Assembly: GCA_021234155.1 (NCBI GenBank)
Contig: JAJEKV010000004.1
Coordinates: 24,281,662 to 24,345,661 of the forward strand
Length of the DNA stretch: 64,000 nt
Origin: Isoetes taiwanensis
Taxonomy: Eukaryota > Streptophyta > Lycopodiopsida > Isoetales > Isoetaceae
Reading direction: 5' to 3'
Numbering within the stretch: position 1 is the stretch's first letter; the number at the start of each line of letters is the position of its first letter. A model generated the notes under the pieces. The model made no database searches. It had not been told where the DNA came from and was given only the letters and a program-made list of their open reading frames with translations. Shown in pieces: positions 24,484-34,484 of the stretch. The position numbers and the translations under genes are program-made.

Positions 24484-27400
24484 CAAACCGGTTAAGTTAA
24501 ACTTTGACTATCAAGGAAGGAGGTTTAGGCAAGGTTAGGGGAAAAATGGGGTGGCAAGAAGATATTTAAAAGGGAAGATGCTCTAGGAATATTAAGCCTA
24601 CCATTAATAGCCCTATTAATTAGCCCCCCCCTTATTAATTATCTCGGTATACCTATTTATTAGTATATGGTTAATGTTGTATCCTATTGTTTAAATTTGG
24701 TTTTCCTCCGGTTCAAAACTTTTTGGATTTTTTTTTAAGGTTTTTCTAAGGTTTTTATATTTTGGCCACGGAAAGGATTTCGAATTCCAAAATCGGACAT
24801 ATCAAAATCTTTTCATTTTGGGGCCGATTTCCATGGTGTCTTATCTTCTGCATGCCCGCCACGCTTGCTCGGATACAACTCTATCTTCTAAGCCATCCTG
24901 ATAGCGAAACTGACTCCACGTAGCCATAGAAGCTTATACTCCACGGGGCCATAGAAGCGGCGCACCACAAAAGTCCACAGATTTTGAGCATCACATATTT
25001 CTTCACGGATTTTTAAAGAAGAGCATCAATAGGCTTTGAGAGATCCGTTTTTGAGATTTGTTTTCAAAAAGCCACCCTGATAACAAAATCGATTCCACAA
25101 GCTATAGAAGCCGCATCAAAGGCTTGACGGATTTTGAGCATCCGCATTTCTTCCGCATTTTTTGAAGAATCTCCAAGCTCTTAGCTGATCACAGGTTACA
25201 GGTCACAGATGTATGTAGGTCACAGATGTATGTCGATCACATGTTTTTCTGCAAATCGATTTTTGTTCTGCAAAAGGGGATTTTAGAAGGCATGAGCGCA
25301 TGATAAGGTTTGTTTCATGGATGGGTCCATTTATTCTACATCCGTTTGCTTGGTGACCTCTGCAAATGGATTCCACTGTTGGGCATTTTATCTCGTTTTA
25401 TCTGGATTGCACTGCCCTAATTTGCACTCTTCGTTTCAGGAATAAGAATGGCAGTAGTGTCCCGGCATGCATGCCATGGTTGTTCAACAGGATATCGGCT
25501 TTGATCGGTCGAATAGCGGTGTTGGTTCTTGCAGATGGCAGGGAGATATGCCTGTTAGTTGTTGGCATGGATCTGTTATATATAAGAGAAGCATAATGCA
25601 GACAATGCAGACTGTATGGTTCTTCATTGAAGTTGTTCTCTTAGATGACAGTAGCATCAACTCCACTGATGTCTTTGGTAAGTTTATTTTTCCAAAACGA
25701 ATCTCTCTCTCTCTCCATCTTGGTTGCATATATATGAAGCCATAGTGCTGTGCAGGCTTTTTAGTTTCTTCCCTATCCGATTTCATTATTACAAGTTTCT
25801 CTATTGCTTATAGAATCTTGCTTTGGAGTCCGAAATGCTGAAAGTCTTGCTCATGGGCGACAGTGGCATTTATGATCCGATCCTCTCCATAAAGGGTAAA
25901 CAGCTCCATGTTGATTCTTTCATAACTTAGGTAACGAGGTTTCACATTATTCTAATCTACATTTGTTTGCATTTCAATTGCAATGCAGTGTTTAGCATTG
26001 AGGTTGCAAATGGTTTCTTATTTTTGTAGGTTTCTTCCGTTTGTCAGCTTCTAACCATATCTGCTCTCATTCACACAATAAAAGAGCACTTCCCCGTGAA
26101 CCCAGCATAGAGAATAAGTCTTTAGCTCGCCAACTAAAACAACCTAGGTATTTTTCCCACCTTCACTTCATGGTATTGCCGATGTTTTGCTTGCAGATTT
26201 GCTTCCAGCACTACTTTAAAATTATATGCATGAAGGCGATTTCACAATGTGCAGATGCATGAGCATGGAGCAATAAGATACTAGATCAAAGAATTGCACG
26301 CTTTTATCCAGCAAACACCCATAATATAGCACGCCTTCCCAACCTCATCTTGACATTCAAGGTATGATGCTATTCTTTGTTAATCAATAGACTAATACTA
26401 TCATACAATGGCTAATATTCCAATAGGACATCCATTTATTCTACAACTTTTTTCCTTCATATATGTATGAGCTATTGCAAGCATATATTGTTACGATGCA
26501 TATATATATCACGTTGTGCCAACAAGAATGTAGAGATACTATAAATTATTTATTGACTGGCTACTCTGCGCATGCATGTATCTTAGTCCCTTCGATGTCC
26601 TTTTTTAAAAAAAGATGCAATAGCTGCAAGTACCAATGTGTTCTACACTTGAATTGAGGTATGTCTGATGCTATATTAAATGAAACTAAAGTCTAACATC
26701 TTATGTTTTTGTTCTAATATTAAAGCCTTTTCACCAGTGGTGTTTATAGCTTAGAGTGTGGTCTAAGCACCCACAACCCACTGTTGAAAAGCACGGTCAA
26801 TGAGCTATGTGTGCACAAACACAAGTAAGCTCTCAGCTTTACATTTGAAAGTTCAAAGTACACCTCCTCGACTTGGACTTGGTTTGATTAGTTGTAAGCA
26901 ATGATTGCCTTTTAGACATGAGCATATTATAAACCATATAGTGGTTGCTTTGCATGCTTAGGTCGAACTATCGAGTGCCATGTTTATTCCAGCATCAGGT
27001 TTTAGTAATGCCTATAACTGCATTCGTGCATTGACATGCTCCAATTTTCTTATCTTGCTGCCATATATAATATTTTGCAATGGTCGTTTCTTGAGTAAGA
27101 TCTTTACACCTGACATCATTTTATTCCAGGATTCTGTTTTGGATAGCAGATGTTGTATTGGCACCATAAACAGCACCATTCAAATCTACTTCTATTCTTG
27201 CATCACGAGTCAAGGTCGAAAATGAATTGTTCAACCTAGCAGCTACACTTCAACAATCTTGACACCATACTTCCGGAAGTTTGTCCACAGCCAGAAAAGG
27301 GTTGAGGTCGTCATATGGTAGTAGAAGCTATGGCGTTGATTTCCAAGGTTTACTATCTCTAGCATTTTTGATGTACGATATAATATGCTATCTGCAAAAT

Positions 27401-27590
27401 CACTTCTCCTTTGTTAAAAATCGACAATGAAGTCACACTTTGTGCATTCAAATATAATGCAAGATGGACAACATTAACAATGTCGTATTGGAGATAAGCT
27501 CATTTTCTATGTTCACATTCCTTTACAACTATGCATATGCATTTCTTACAAACATGCATAACAGTCGCATATTCAGGTTCCATGTTACGT
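24484..27590. other. Unannotated stretch
   Basis: No gene was recognised. Short frames at 25366-25786 overlap on both strands and have no recognisable domain. The stretch includes scattered microsatellite-like runs such as (CT)n near 25702. Confidence 0.5.
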
Positions 27591-27780
27591 ATGGTCAATG
27601 AATCTTGCAATGTTCCTCTATATTACCCTTGAAGGAATTGACATTCTCTTTGGGGTTCATTCCACATAGGAAAACAACAACCAAGCAATGAATCTTGCAA
27701 TGTTCATCTATATTACCCTAGAAGGAATTGACATTCTTTTGGGGTTCATTTATTCCACATAGGAAAACAACAACCAAGCA
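27591..27780. repeat. Two-copy 91-bp tandem duplication
   Basis: 'caatgaatcttgcaatgttc' occurs at about 27596 and 27687. Both are followed by 'gaaggaattgacattct' and end in 'aggaaaacaacaaccaag'. The copies are nearly identical, so the duplication is recent. Confidence 0.92.
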
Positions 27781-28573
27781 ACTCTGAAATTATTTTCGTT
27801 ATGTGGCACATTCGAATCCATATTCTTTCCAACTACATTGTCGCATTGCACTTTAAAGATTTCAATTGTCACATTTCCCACAAACAACTATGTCACTTCA
27901 AAACTACGTCATAGAATGTGCTCAATATTCCTATCCCAACGGCATGAACTTCATTAGCTAAGATTATTAAATCATATCGTCACAAACTTGAATTCTAATT
28001 CATCTCCACTACTTCCAAACACAAATCATATAAACTACTTCCATATCAAGACACAACAAAATGAGACTATTTGTATGTAGTCCAACAAAATACCACATAC
28101 ACAAAATTAATGAATTACACTTGCCTCCTCCAACCGACATCGATTCTTCTACCCAACCATCACACAACGACCTCTTCAACTGTTGAAAAGCCCGACAACG
28201 CCGCACTACATAATAATAACCATAACTAGTTATACCATGAATTTCAAATTTTTCCTAATGGTTTGAAGTGTCAATTATGAATTTGCGCCATTTTTCACCC
28301 GGTTCTCGGATTGGGATGATTCTTCAACCCATTTTGGGTGAAATCTGATGGTGATGCATAATTTCCACTCCAACTTTACTAGAATGTTAATTTGACTTAT
28401 TCTTTTTCCCCCATTAACAACTTAGCCTATTCTTACGGACCCACTACCTAGGAGAAAATGTTTCCTTATTTTCAAGGTTCCATGGTGGAAATTTTTATTC
28501 CACACCCTATAAGGCCTGTTAGACTACTTACTAGGGACATGGTCAGTGCTAGTTCTTGGTCAACCACGAATAT
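27781..28573. other. Unannotated; start of retroelement interior near its right edge
   Basis: No gene was recognised. Because the primer site at 28574-28586 points leftward, the part just below 28574 should be the 5' leader of a minus-strand LTR retrotransposon. No gag frame could be followed. Confidence 0.45.
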
Positions 28574-28586
28574 CGCTCTGATACCA
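28574..28586 (-). promoter_or_regulatory. LTR-retrotransposon primer-binding site (initiator tRNA-Met)
   Basis: The + strand reads 'cgctctgatacca', so the minus strand reads TGGTATCAGAGCG. This complements the 3' end of plant initiator tRNA-Met, the usual primer for plant LTR elements. It lies one base from the LTR edge at 28588, which fixes the element orientation as minus. Confidence 0.85.
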
Positions 28587-28587
28587 T

Positions 28588-30186
28588 TGTGACGCTCCCT
28601 ACAAAATACACGGCACCCGGCCGTACACTCCGTAGGAAATCCCACATCCGGGTCCTTTCGACCGCCTCGGGCCCTCCGCCTATCCTCGCACCTCGTGGTA
28701 TCCCTAGTACGTGAAGGGGACACGGTAGGTGTCTCTTGCCCTTCCCTATGGGCTCCTATCACAGCGGAAACATAAACAACGTCAGAACTAGCAATAACAA
28801 TACGTCATACTACCTCGAAGGGTAGCACATCCACATATCCATAGCTACAACAGAGATAACATATGCCGTAAAACATGGGAGCTCCTACCCAGGTAGACTG
28901 ACGGCTAGGCCTCAAGATAGAGCGACATCCAGTCATAACAATGGCGGGGCTGGCTATAGACAATGGCTAGGGTTGACCACTCCATCCGCCCCTCCTGTGC
29001 ATACTTTGCAGATGGGGTAGATCGGGCTCTGGCATGACTCTAGCCTTCCGGATACGCAATCTCACGGTATCACCCGTCGGACTACTCCGGGTTGCATCTC
29101 CTCAGCCCGTTGAGGCAGGAAGGGTTGCATCTCCCCTTCCCGGGGTCTAGAGGTTCCACGGGCGGCTAGAGAATCGTGGCGACACACGATCCATCCCCGA
29201 CTTAACCCCCCAAAACAAGAGCCAGGCCAACTCCTGTAGCTCTTGAGAGGCAGGGCAACACCATTGCCCCAGGAGGTGTCGGACCCATGCCCGGCCCACA
29301 CGAAGTGACCGACCATAAGCCTAGCTTGCTACGGGGTCCCCAGTAGCCACGCTCAGCAGGGGCCCTCCCTCCGTATCTCCTCTAACCCCGTTATGTAGTG
29401 CTGAGTCACATCATAGCCCCCATAGCCTGGTGGGTTCCTATGCACATGCCGCAATATAATAGGAACTAAAGGGTCTAACCTAGGAGCATTACTAAGTAAG
29501 GCTACTAGGTCTCTACCCCCCTTCCCAATACAAGAGGAGCAAACATGATCAACCATCATCATACAACTTCATATCATGATAATCATCAGAATAACATCTA
29601 ACCTAATCATACATATCTAACTTACAGTTAGGGTTCCTTGATTAGGGTTCAAGATGTTGAATAAGGGTTCTAGGATGGCTCTACTCTAGATACGAACTAC
29701 TACCCTCATCCGGAGTGCTAACTTCGGATGAACTACTAAGAACACTACTCCAAATATCTGCTCCCCGGCGTGCTCCCTCCCATTCTTGGCGTCTCCATGA
29801 TCCTCAAAGTGATCGATGCGCTCACTCCAAGATCGTGCACGCCTCTCGGGGCCTTTGCACTAGGCTATGCCACAACAAATCGGCGCTTGAAACGGAGTTT
29901 CGAGTGCAAAGAATGTTCCCAAGGTGTTAGGGCCAGGAAAAGAGGTCTATGGTTAGGGTTTAGGTTAATATAGGTTAGGGTCCACATGGGATGACATGTG
30001 GCTCCAATGGGATATGGCCATGTGGCGGTTGCCCAATAGGATAAGGCCATGTGGAACATGGGCCTTATCCTAAGGTTATCTAAGTTATATACTTAACTTA
30101 GATATGCACCCATGCCACTTCCTAAGTATAGTGATGGACCCAGAAATATAATATTTTTATAGCGTATATTTTCCCCGAACGTCCGC
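28588..30186 (-). mobile_element. LTR (5' LTR of a minus-strand retrotransposon)
   Basis: About 1.6 kb, starting TGTGACG next to the primer site. It is homologous along its length to 40194-41684: 'gggccctccg(c/t)ctatcc', 'ggctggctatagacaatggc' and 'gggttgaccactccat' occur in both, as does the end '...tatagcgtatatttt'. The far end is eroded ('gaacgtccgcg' where the other copy has 'gaacatcaca'). The open frames inside are chance. The interior runs to lower coordinates and is not readable. Confidence 0.82.
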
Positions 30187-30829
30187 GAGCTTACCCTTGC
30201 TTAAAGGTTCTGACAAGATTTTTGTTGGCAGACGGAGATAGTGCATAAGGTACCCCATCAATTAGGTGTAATAGTGAAGCAAAGATGGCATGGTCTCCTT
30301 CGACCTTTAACAAAGAAGGGGTTTTGAGTCTGAAACTTGCAGAGAAAAAGCAATAGAGGTTGATCTGATAAAGTACCAAAGAGCAAATACCGTTCTAATA
30401 AGCCATAAATAATTATTCTTCTAAGGTATCAACGACTGATAGATGCAATGCTAGCCAAGATCAAAGCGCTTCGGCAATGTTGAATTACAAGCATAAAATA
30501 ATGCAATCTACCACGCCAAATTAGCCAATAAAACCGTTCACGCCACCGCCTTATATTATCGGTCGAGAAATCTAGAGGCATTAATCATCATGATGATGGA
30601 AAGGCTGGAGAAGCCTAGATTCTCATAAGTCTGTCCTCTTTGAGGCGGCGTTCAACAAGGCAATTCTCACGTCTAACTGGTATCAAAAGGCTGCTTTCGA
30701 GAATCATAGATATCTGGAGGATCCAGTAGCATTCGTGAGGGGAAAAGGAGGGGAGAAAACAACCCTAAAACAGAAACTCACAATGTGTCGCCCAATATAA
30801 CACTGGAACAAATGATAAGTAAGAAGGGC
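30187..30829. other. Spacer before the U6 copy
   Basis: No gene was recognised. No clear match to the plant snRNA upstream element (RTCCCACATCG) was found in the 70 bp before the U6 TATA box. Confidence 0.5.
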
Positions 30830-30837
30830 TTATAAAA
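30830..30837 (+). promoter_or_regulatory. TATA box of the U6 copy
   Basis: 'ttataaaa' begins 31 bp before the first base of the U6 sequence, close to the usual position in plant Pol III snRNA genes. The second usual element, the USE, was not recognised. Confidence 0.6.
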
Positions 30838-30860
30838 AACACAGCTTTGTTTGTTTTATT

Positions 30861-30960
30861 GTCCTTCGGGACATCCGATAAAATTGGAACAATATAGAGA
30901 AGATTAGCATGGCCCCTGCACAAGGATGACATGTATAAATCGAGAAATGGTCCAAATTTT
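30861..30960 (+). ncRNA. U6: U6 spliceosomal RNA copy, probably a pseudogene
   Basis: It covers the full U6 length: a 5' hairpin (gtcc-ttcg-ggac), 'acatccgataaaattggaac', 'agattagcatggcccctg' with the AGC triad, 'caaggatgac', and the 'aaatcgagaaatggtcc' end, followed by a T run that serves as a Pol III stop. Compared with the plant U6 sequence as I know it, the differences are mostly C-to-T or G-to-A. One of them changes the invariant ACAGAGA box to ATAGAGA, which pairs with the 5' splice site. The 5' stem is also shorter. The transcript should therefore not work in splicing. Presence of a TATA box means it could have been a real gene copy rather than a reverse-transcribed one. Confidence 0.92.
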
Positions 30961-30964
30961 TTTT
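30957..30964 (+). terminator. Pol III T-run terminator of the U6 copy
   Basis: An uninterrupted run of T follows 'ccaaa' at the end of the U6 sequence. Four or more T residues are enough for Pol III to stop. Confidence 0.75.
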
Positions 30965-31789
30965 CTCACACTCAAGATTACTTTTTAATTAAATTATTCT
31001 CTCTATTTTCTTTTTTTCCCCCCTTTTAGCCCATGCAACAGTTATACTTTCCTTAATTATATGCTCTCTTTTTTGTCATAACCAGTTCTCTCCACAAAGA
31101 AAATGCTCAACGCTACCACATTTTAAGGCATTGGTTGCTTCAATGGCATATATTTCGGATATATATTCAAAGAGCATTGGTCGTTATAGCCAAACAATCC
31201 CATTCTATATATGTTGTTTGACCAATGTAAAACCATGTAATACCATCTTGATTGCTTGTGAAACCCTCCAACCCTTAAAACATGATATTGTCATACACTT
31301 GTGAGGTGCTCGAGAGCATCGATGTTTTGAGCAAGCTCGTGAGATGAACAAATTGTTATTGCAATAAGGTTTAAAAGTTGTGAAAATAGTTTTTTATACC
31401 ATATGATTTAGAAGATTAAGTGAGGGTATTCGTAGCAAAAAGCTGTACAAAGCTGACTTGGCAGGGCCAATTCGAGCATATACGAGTTTGGCATTTTTCT
31501 TTTAGAAATGCGAAGGTGGAACCATGGCCACATATGGCATTCGGGCCCGGGGGGTTCACATATGTATTCCGTAGAATACAGAGGGGTCATGCGGGCGCTC
31601 ATACGTTTTGGCGCCCAGATGTATGCATTTTCCACGGTCCGGGGATGGATTTCTTGGAGCTGCTAAGGCGTAAGAGTACATTTTAGGGGTTTGAATCCGA
31701 AGCGCACATGCCAGAAAAACGTTTTAGGATTTGGTGTTTCGGAGGTAATGTTTTGAAGTTTTTTCGTCCCTGCCACATAAAAATCTAGC
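30965..31789. other. Unannotated stretch
   Basis: The frame at 31420-31686 (88 codons) has an odd composition rich in His, Phe and Trp and no recognised family. The 31530-31720 part is GC-rich. No gene was supported. Confidence 0.45.
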
Positions 31790-32917
31790 ATGACCACAGC
31801 GGCACAAAATCTTGATGAGAAAGCTCGAAAGGACCTGGTTGTTCTAGCCCGGTAAGTATTGGCCCCTCCCATTTTCTACTATGGTGAATTTCTCTGAGTC
31901 CTACAGTTCATGGTATTTCAGTCAGCTATCAATGATGGATATACGTGCTCGTCAAGATGTGGCTATTATTGGGTCCGAATTCCTTAAACTTGATGGTATG
32001 TTATGTACACATAAATATGCTGCTTTAAGGTACCATTTGAATATGTAGATGTGAATCTAACGTTCCATAGATTTCTATAACTAGCTCGGGCACGCCAGGA
32101 TGCTGAAAAGCTTGATATGAAGGCTAGAGCAAAGGTTCAGCGGATAAGAAGGATAGCTATGGTAAGGCATTGGTTTTCCTTTTGTACAGACGGTTGTACA
32201 GTTGCACAAGTTTATTCTATCCCTCTATCTAAGGCATTGCTAAGTTTATTGTGTGGTATCATATGTAGGGAATTGGAGAAATTTCAACTACAGAAATAAG
32301 AATGGCAGCTAATGAACACTGGAATGATGGAGGACTTGAAGTGCGTAATCTCCAATCCTGACTTAATGATAAAATAGAGTTTATGGAATCCCAACTTAAA
32401 TGAACTATAATTTGCAGGCAGATCTGCGCATGGCAGATTTAAGAGCACGCAGGCGAGCCTGGGAAGATTCATATGCAACAGTTCAGGTGCACCCTATATA
32501 TCTCTATTCTTCAAGTTCAGTAGGCCTTAGTGACATTGATAGTCATTAAGAACGTTTACATATGCTTCTTACACTTATCCCTTCTATTCATGCAGGCAGT
32601 CAAAAGAATTCACATTGCCTTACTCAACGTCATGCAAGCAAGGTACTCGCCTTCATTAATCTGATAGTTTTTTGTGCAACTAAGTGTCATTTTTGCATAT
32701 TCAGGGAAAAGCTGGTTTCAACAGACGAAATTGCAAGACTATCTCCATCAGAGGCTAGTGTCCTTCGCTTGGCAAACTTTGAGGTTTGTAGAACTTGCAA
32801 AGTTTAATGATGTTCTCAAGAATGTCAGTAATTCTGGGGAGGTTACAGGATGACTACCAGAACCTGTCTTCGCTTTTAGTTGAAACTGATGTGATTGATT
32901 ACAGTAATTCTGATGAG
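31790..32917 (+). CDS. Eight-exon fragment of a charged, helical plant protein; frame intact
   Basis: Exons with GT-AG borders are 31790-31851, 31922-31995, 32085-32161, 32269-32340, 32418-32486, 32596-32642, 32705-32783 and 32849-32917. Phases match at all seven junctions. Together they give 549 nt, or 183 codons, with no stop. The peptide is rich in Arg, Lys, Ala, Asp and Leu and looks like helical or coiled-coil protein: MTTAAQNLDEKARKDLVVLA, then RARQDVAIIGSEFLKLD, RARQDAEKLDMKARAKVQRI, AANEHWNDGGLEADLRMADL, RARRRAWEDSYATVQAVKRI and STDEIARLSPSEASVLRLA, ending VIDYSNSDE. The ARQD repeat occurs twice. Exon 1 may start at the ATG or be an internal exon after 'tctag' at 31785-31789. No exon after 32917 and no stop codon was found, so it is probably a gene fragment. 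It sits just upstream of an aspartic protease relic on the same strand. I do not recognise the family with certainty. A plastid coiled-coil protein is possible. Confidence 0.72.
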
Positions 32918-33483
32918 GTATTTTCTCTCAACCAACCACCATTATGTTGTGTGACCATATGATTGCATCCACAGCTGTAAAATGGTTGCATGCATGAAGG
33001 CCTATCTGGTCTATCAGAATTTATTTTTAACTGCTACTTAGGACAGTCCTCTGGGCATCCATGTAGGCATATAGTTGTCACAGGAATCCAAAGGCCCACT
33101 GTAACTACCAATATTTTGGTTGTTAAGTGTAACAAGTCTTTGTAGAGTAACATGTCTTCCCCAAATATTATCTCTTTTGCATTGTTAGAAATAAGATTGT
33201 CTGAATTTCCTCGCCCTTCGTCTCACTTCTGGATGTCTTCTGGAAATCACTTCTCACTTATCCAGACTATTACATCAAAAAGAATATAGAAAATTTGAAG
33301 AAGGTGCAATCCTGTTGACAATAAAAACATATGCCATGCTTAGTAGCTCATGCTGCATCTGCTTGGACTTTTCGAAGGGAAAAATAGAATAATGTTGAAG
33401 CTTGCTAAATCCATGGTCAAGCTTGCCGGTTTGACCAAAAAATGAATGCCACATTGTTGCAAAGATTTGCTCTCTTCATTTAG

Positions 33484-34484
33484 ACCTAAATGGAATTCAA
33501 ACCATGCTGCTGGAGTGATCAGTCAGGAGTGCAAGATGGTTGTCTCTCAATATGGAGATATTAATGTTGAGCTGCTGCTTCACAGGTTGCCGCTTAGTTT
33601 CTGAAGCTAATATATGTTTTGATTGTTTTGAAGATGCCTAAGCATAGATTGACATGTTATATTGCAGCTGGCACCAGATAAAGTATGCGCTCAGCTTGGT
33701 ATCTGAAAGGTAGTCAATAATGGTACAAGATTGCATTTAACTGGAACTTTCTAGAGCAAATGCTGATCATTTCTTTTAACAGGCCACAGATTGCAAGCAT
33801 TTTGGAAAAGGAATATTCAAATGCTCCAAATGATGATGTTGTGTGTACAATCTGTGAGATGGCTGTTATTTGGGTTCAAAATCAGCTTAGACAAAATCGG
33901 ACTAAAGACCAGATCCTCACTTACTTGAAGCAAGTAGGCTTTTAAAACCTGTCACCACTGGTATTTATATTGCTCATGATTAGCATGTGTACTATAGTGT
34001 TTTGATCTTGTCCAAAAATTTGTCTTATCTTTATTCAAGCTTTGCGAGAAAATACCAAGCCCAAATGGGGAGTCCACAGTAGATTGTGTGTGTCACAGTT
34101 GCTGACCGTGCAGTTCACCATTGGAAATAACACATTTGAGCTTACACCCGAGCAGGTAGTGGTTGGTTTATTGTTTCTTGGCATTTTGCATTTGGTGTAG
34201 GTATATAATATTCTGTTGTGCTCCAGTACATTCTGCAAGCTGGTGAAGGAAAACAGGCTCAATGTGTGAGTGGATTGATTGGCCTGGATGTAGCACCCCC
34301 TGCTGGACCACTCTGGTATGTACTTAATACCTTTGCTCTATTTGATATTTGTTTGCCATCATCTTTTATGGGTAGTGAGCCATTGATTTGTGGCAGGATT
34401 CTTGGTGATGTCTTCATGGGTGTGTATCACACTGTATTTGATTTTGGAAACAAGCGTGTTGGTTTTTGTCTTGGTCCACTTTGA
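33484..34484 (+). pseudogene. C-terminal part of a plant aspartic protease (phytepsin type), decayed
   Basis: Six exon-like blocks: 33484-33585 (GVISQECKMVVSQYGD), 33668-33710 (LAPDKVCAQLGI), 33783-33933 (VVCTICEMAVIWVQNQL), 34040-34155 (LCEKIPSPNGESTVDC; FTIGNNTFELTPEQ), 34227-34315 ([18 protein letters not shown]) and 34397-34484 ([18 protein letters not shown]). They follow the order of the saposin-like plant-specific insert and then the last part of the catalytic C-lobe of vacuolar aspartic proteases. Splice signals survive at most borders. Breaks: after LGI the expected Cys codon is TGA; the first two blocks do not join in frame; and the fourth has a stop and frameshift between VDC and the FTIG segment. 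Both catalytic Asp motifs lie upstream in this family and are absent. The protein end is VGFCLGPL rather than the usual VGFAEA-like end. Confidence 0.92.

Noticed and set aside
28472-29930. Open frames of 69-96 codons within the LTR
   Set aside because: They are not shared in frame with the second LTR and have no known domain.
29930-29985. TTTAGGG-like pieces ('ggttagggtttaggtt') that resemble plant telomere repeats
   Set aside because: Only two adjoining copies occur, inside an LTR, and the sister LTR has a similar 'gggttagggttt' phrase. It is not a telomeric array.
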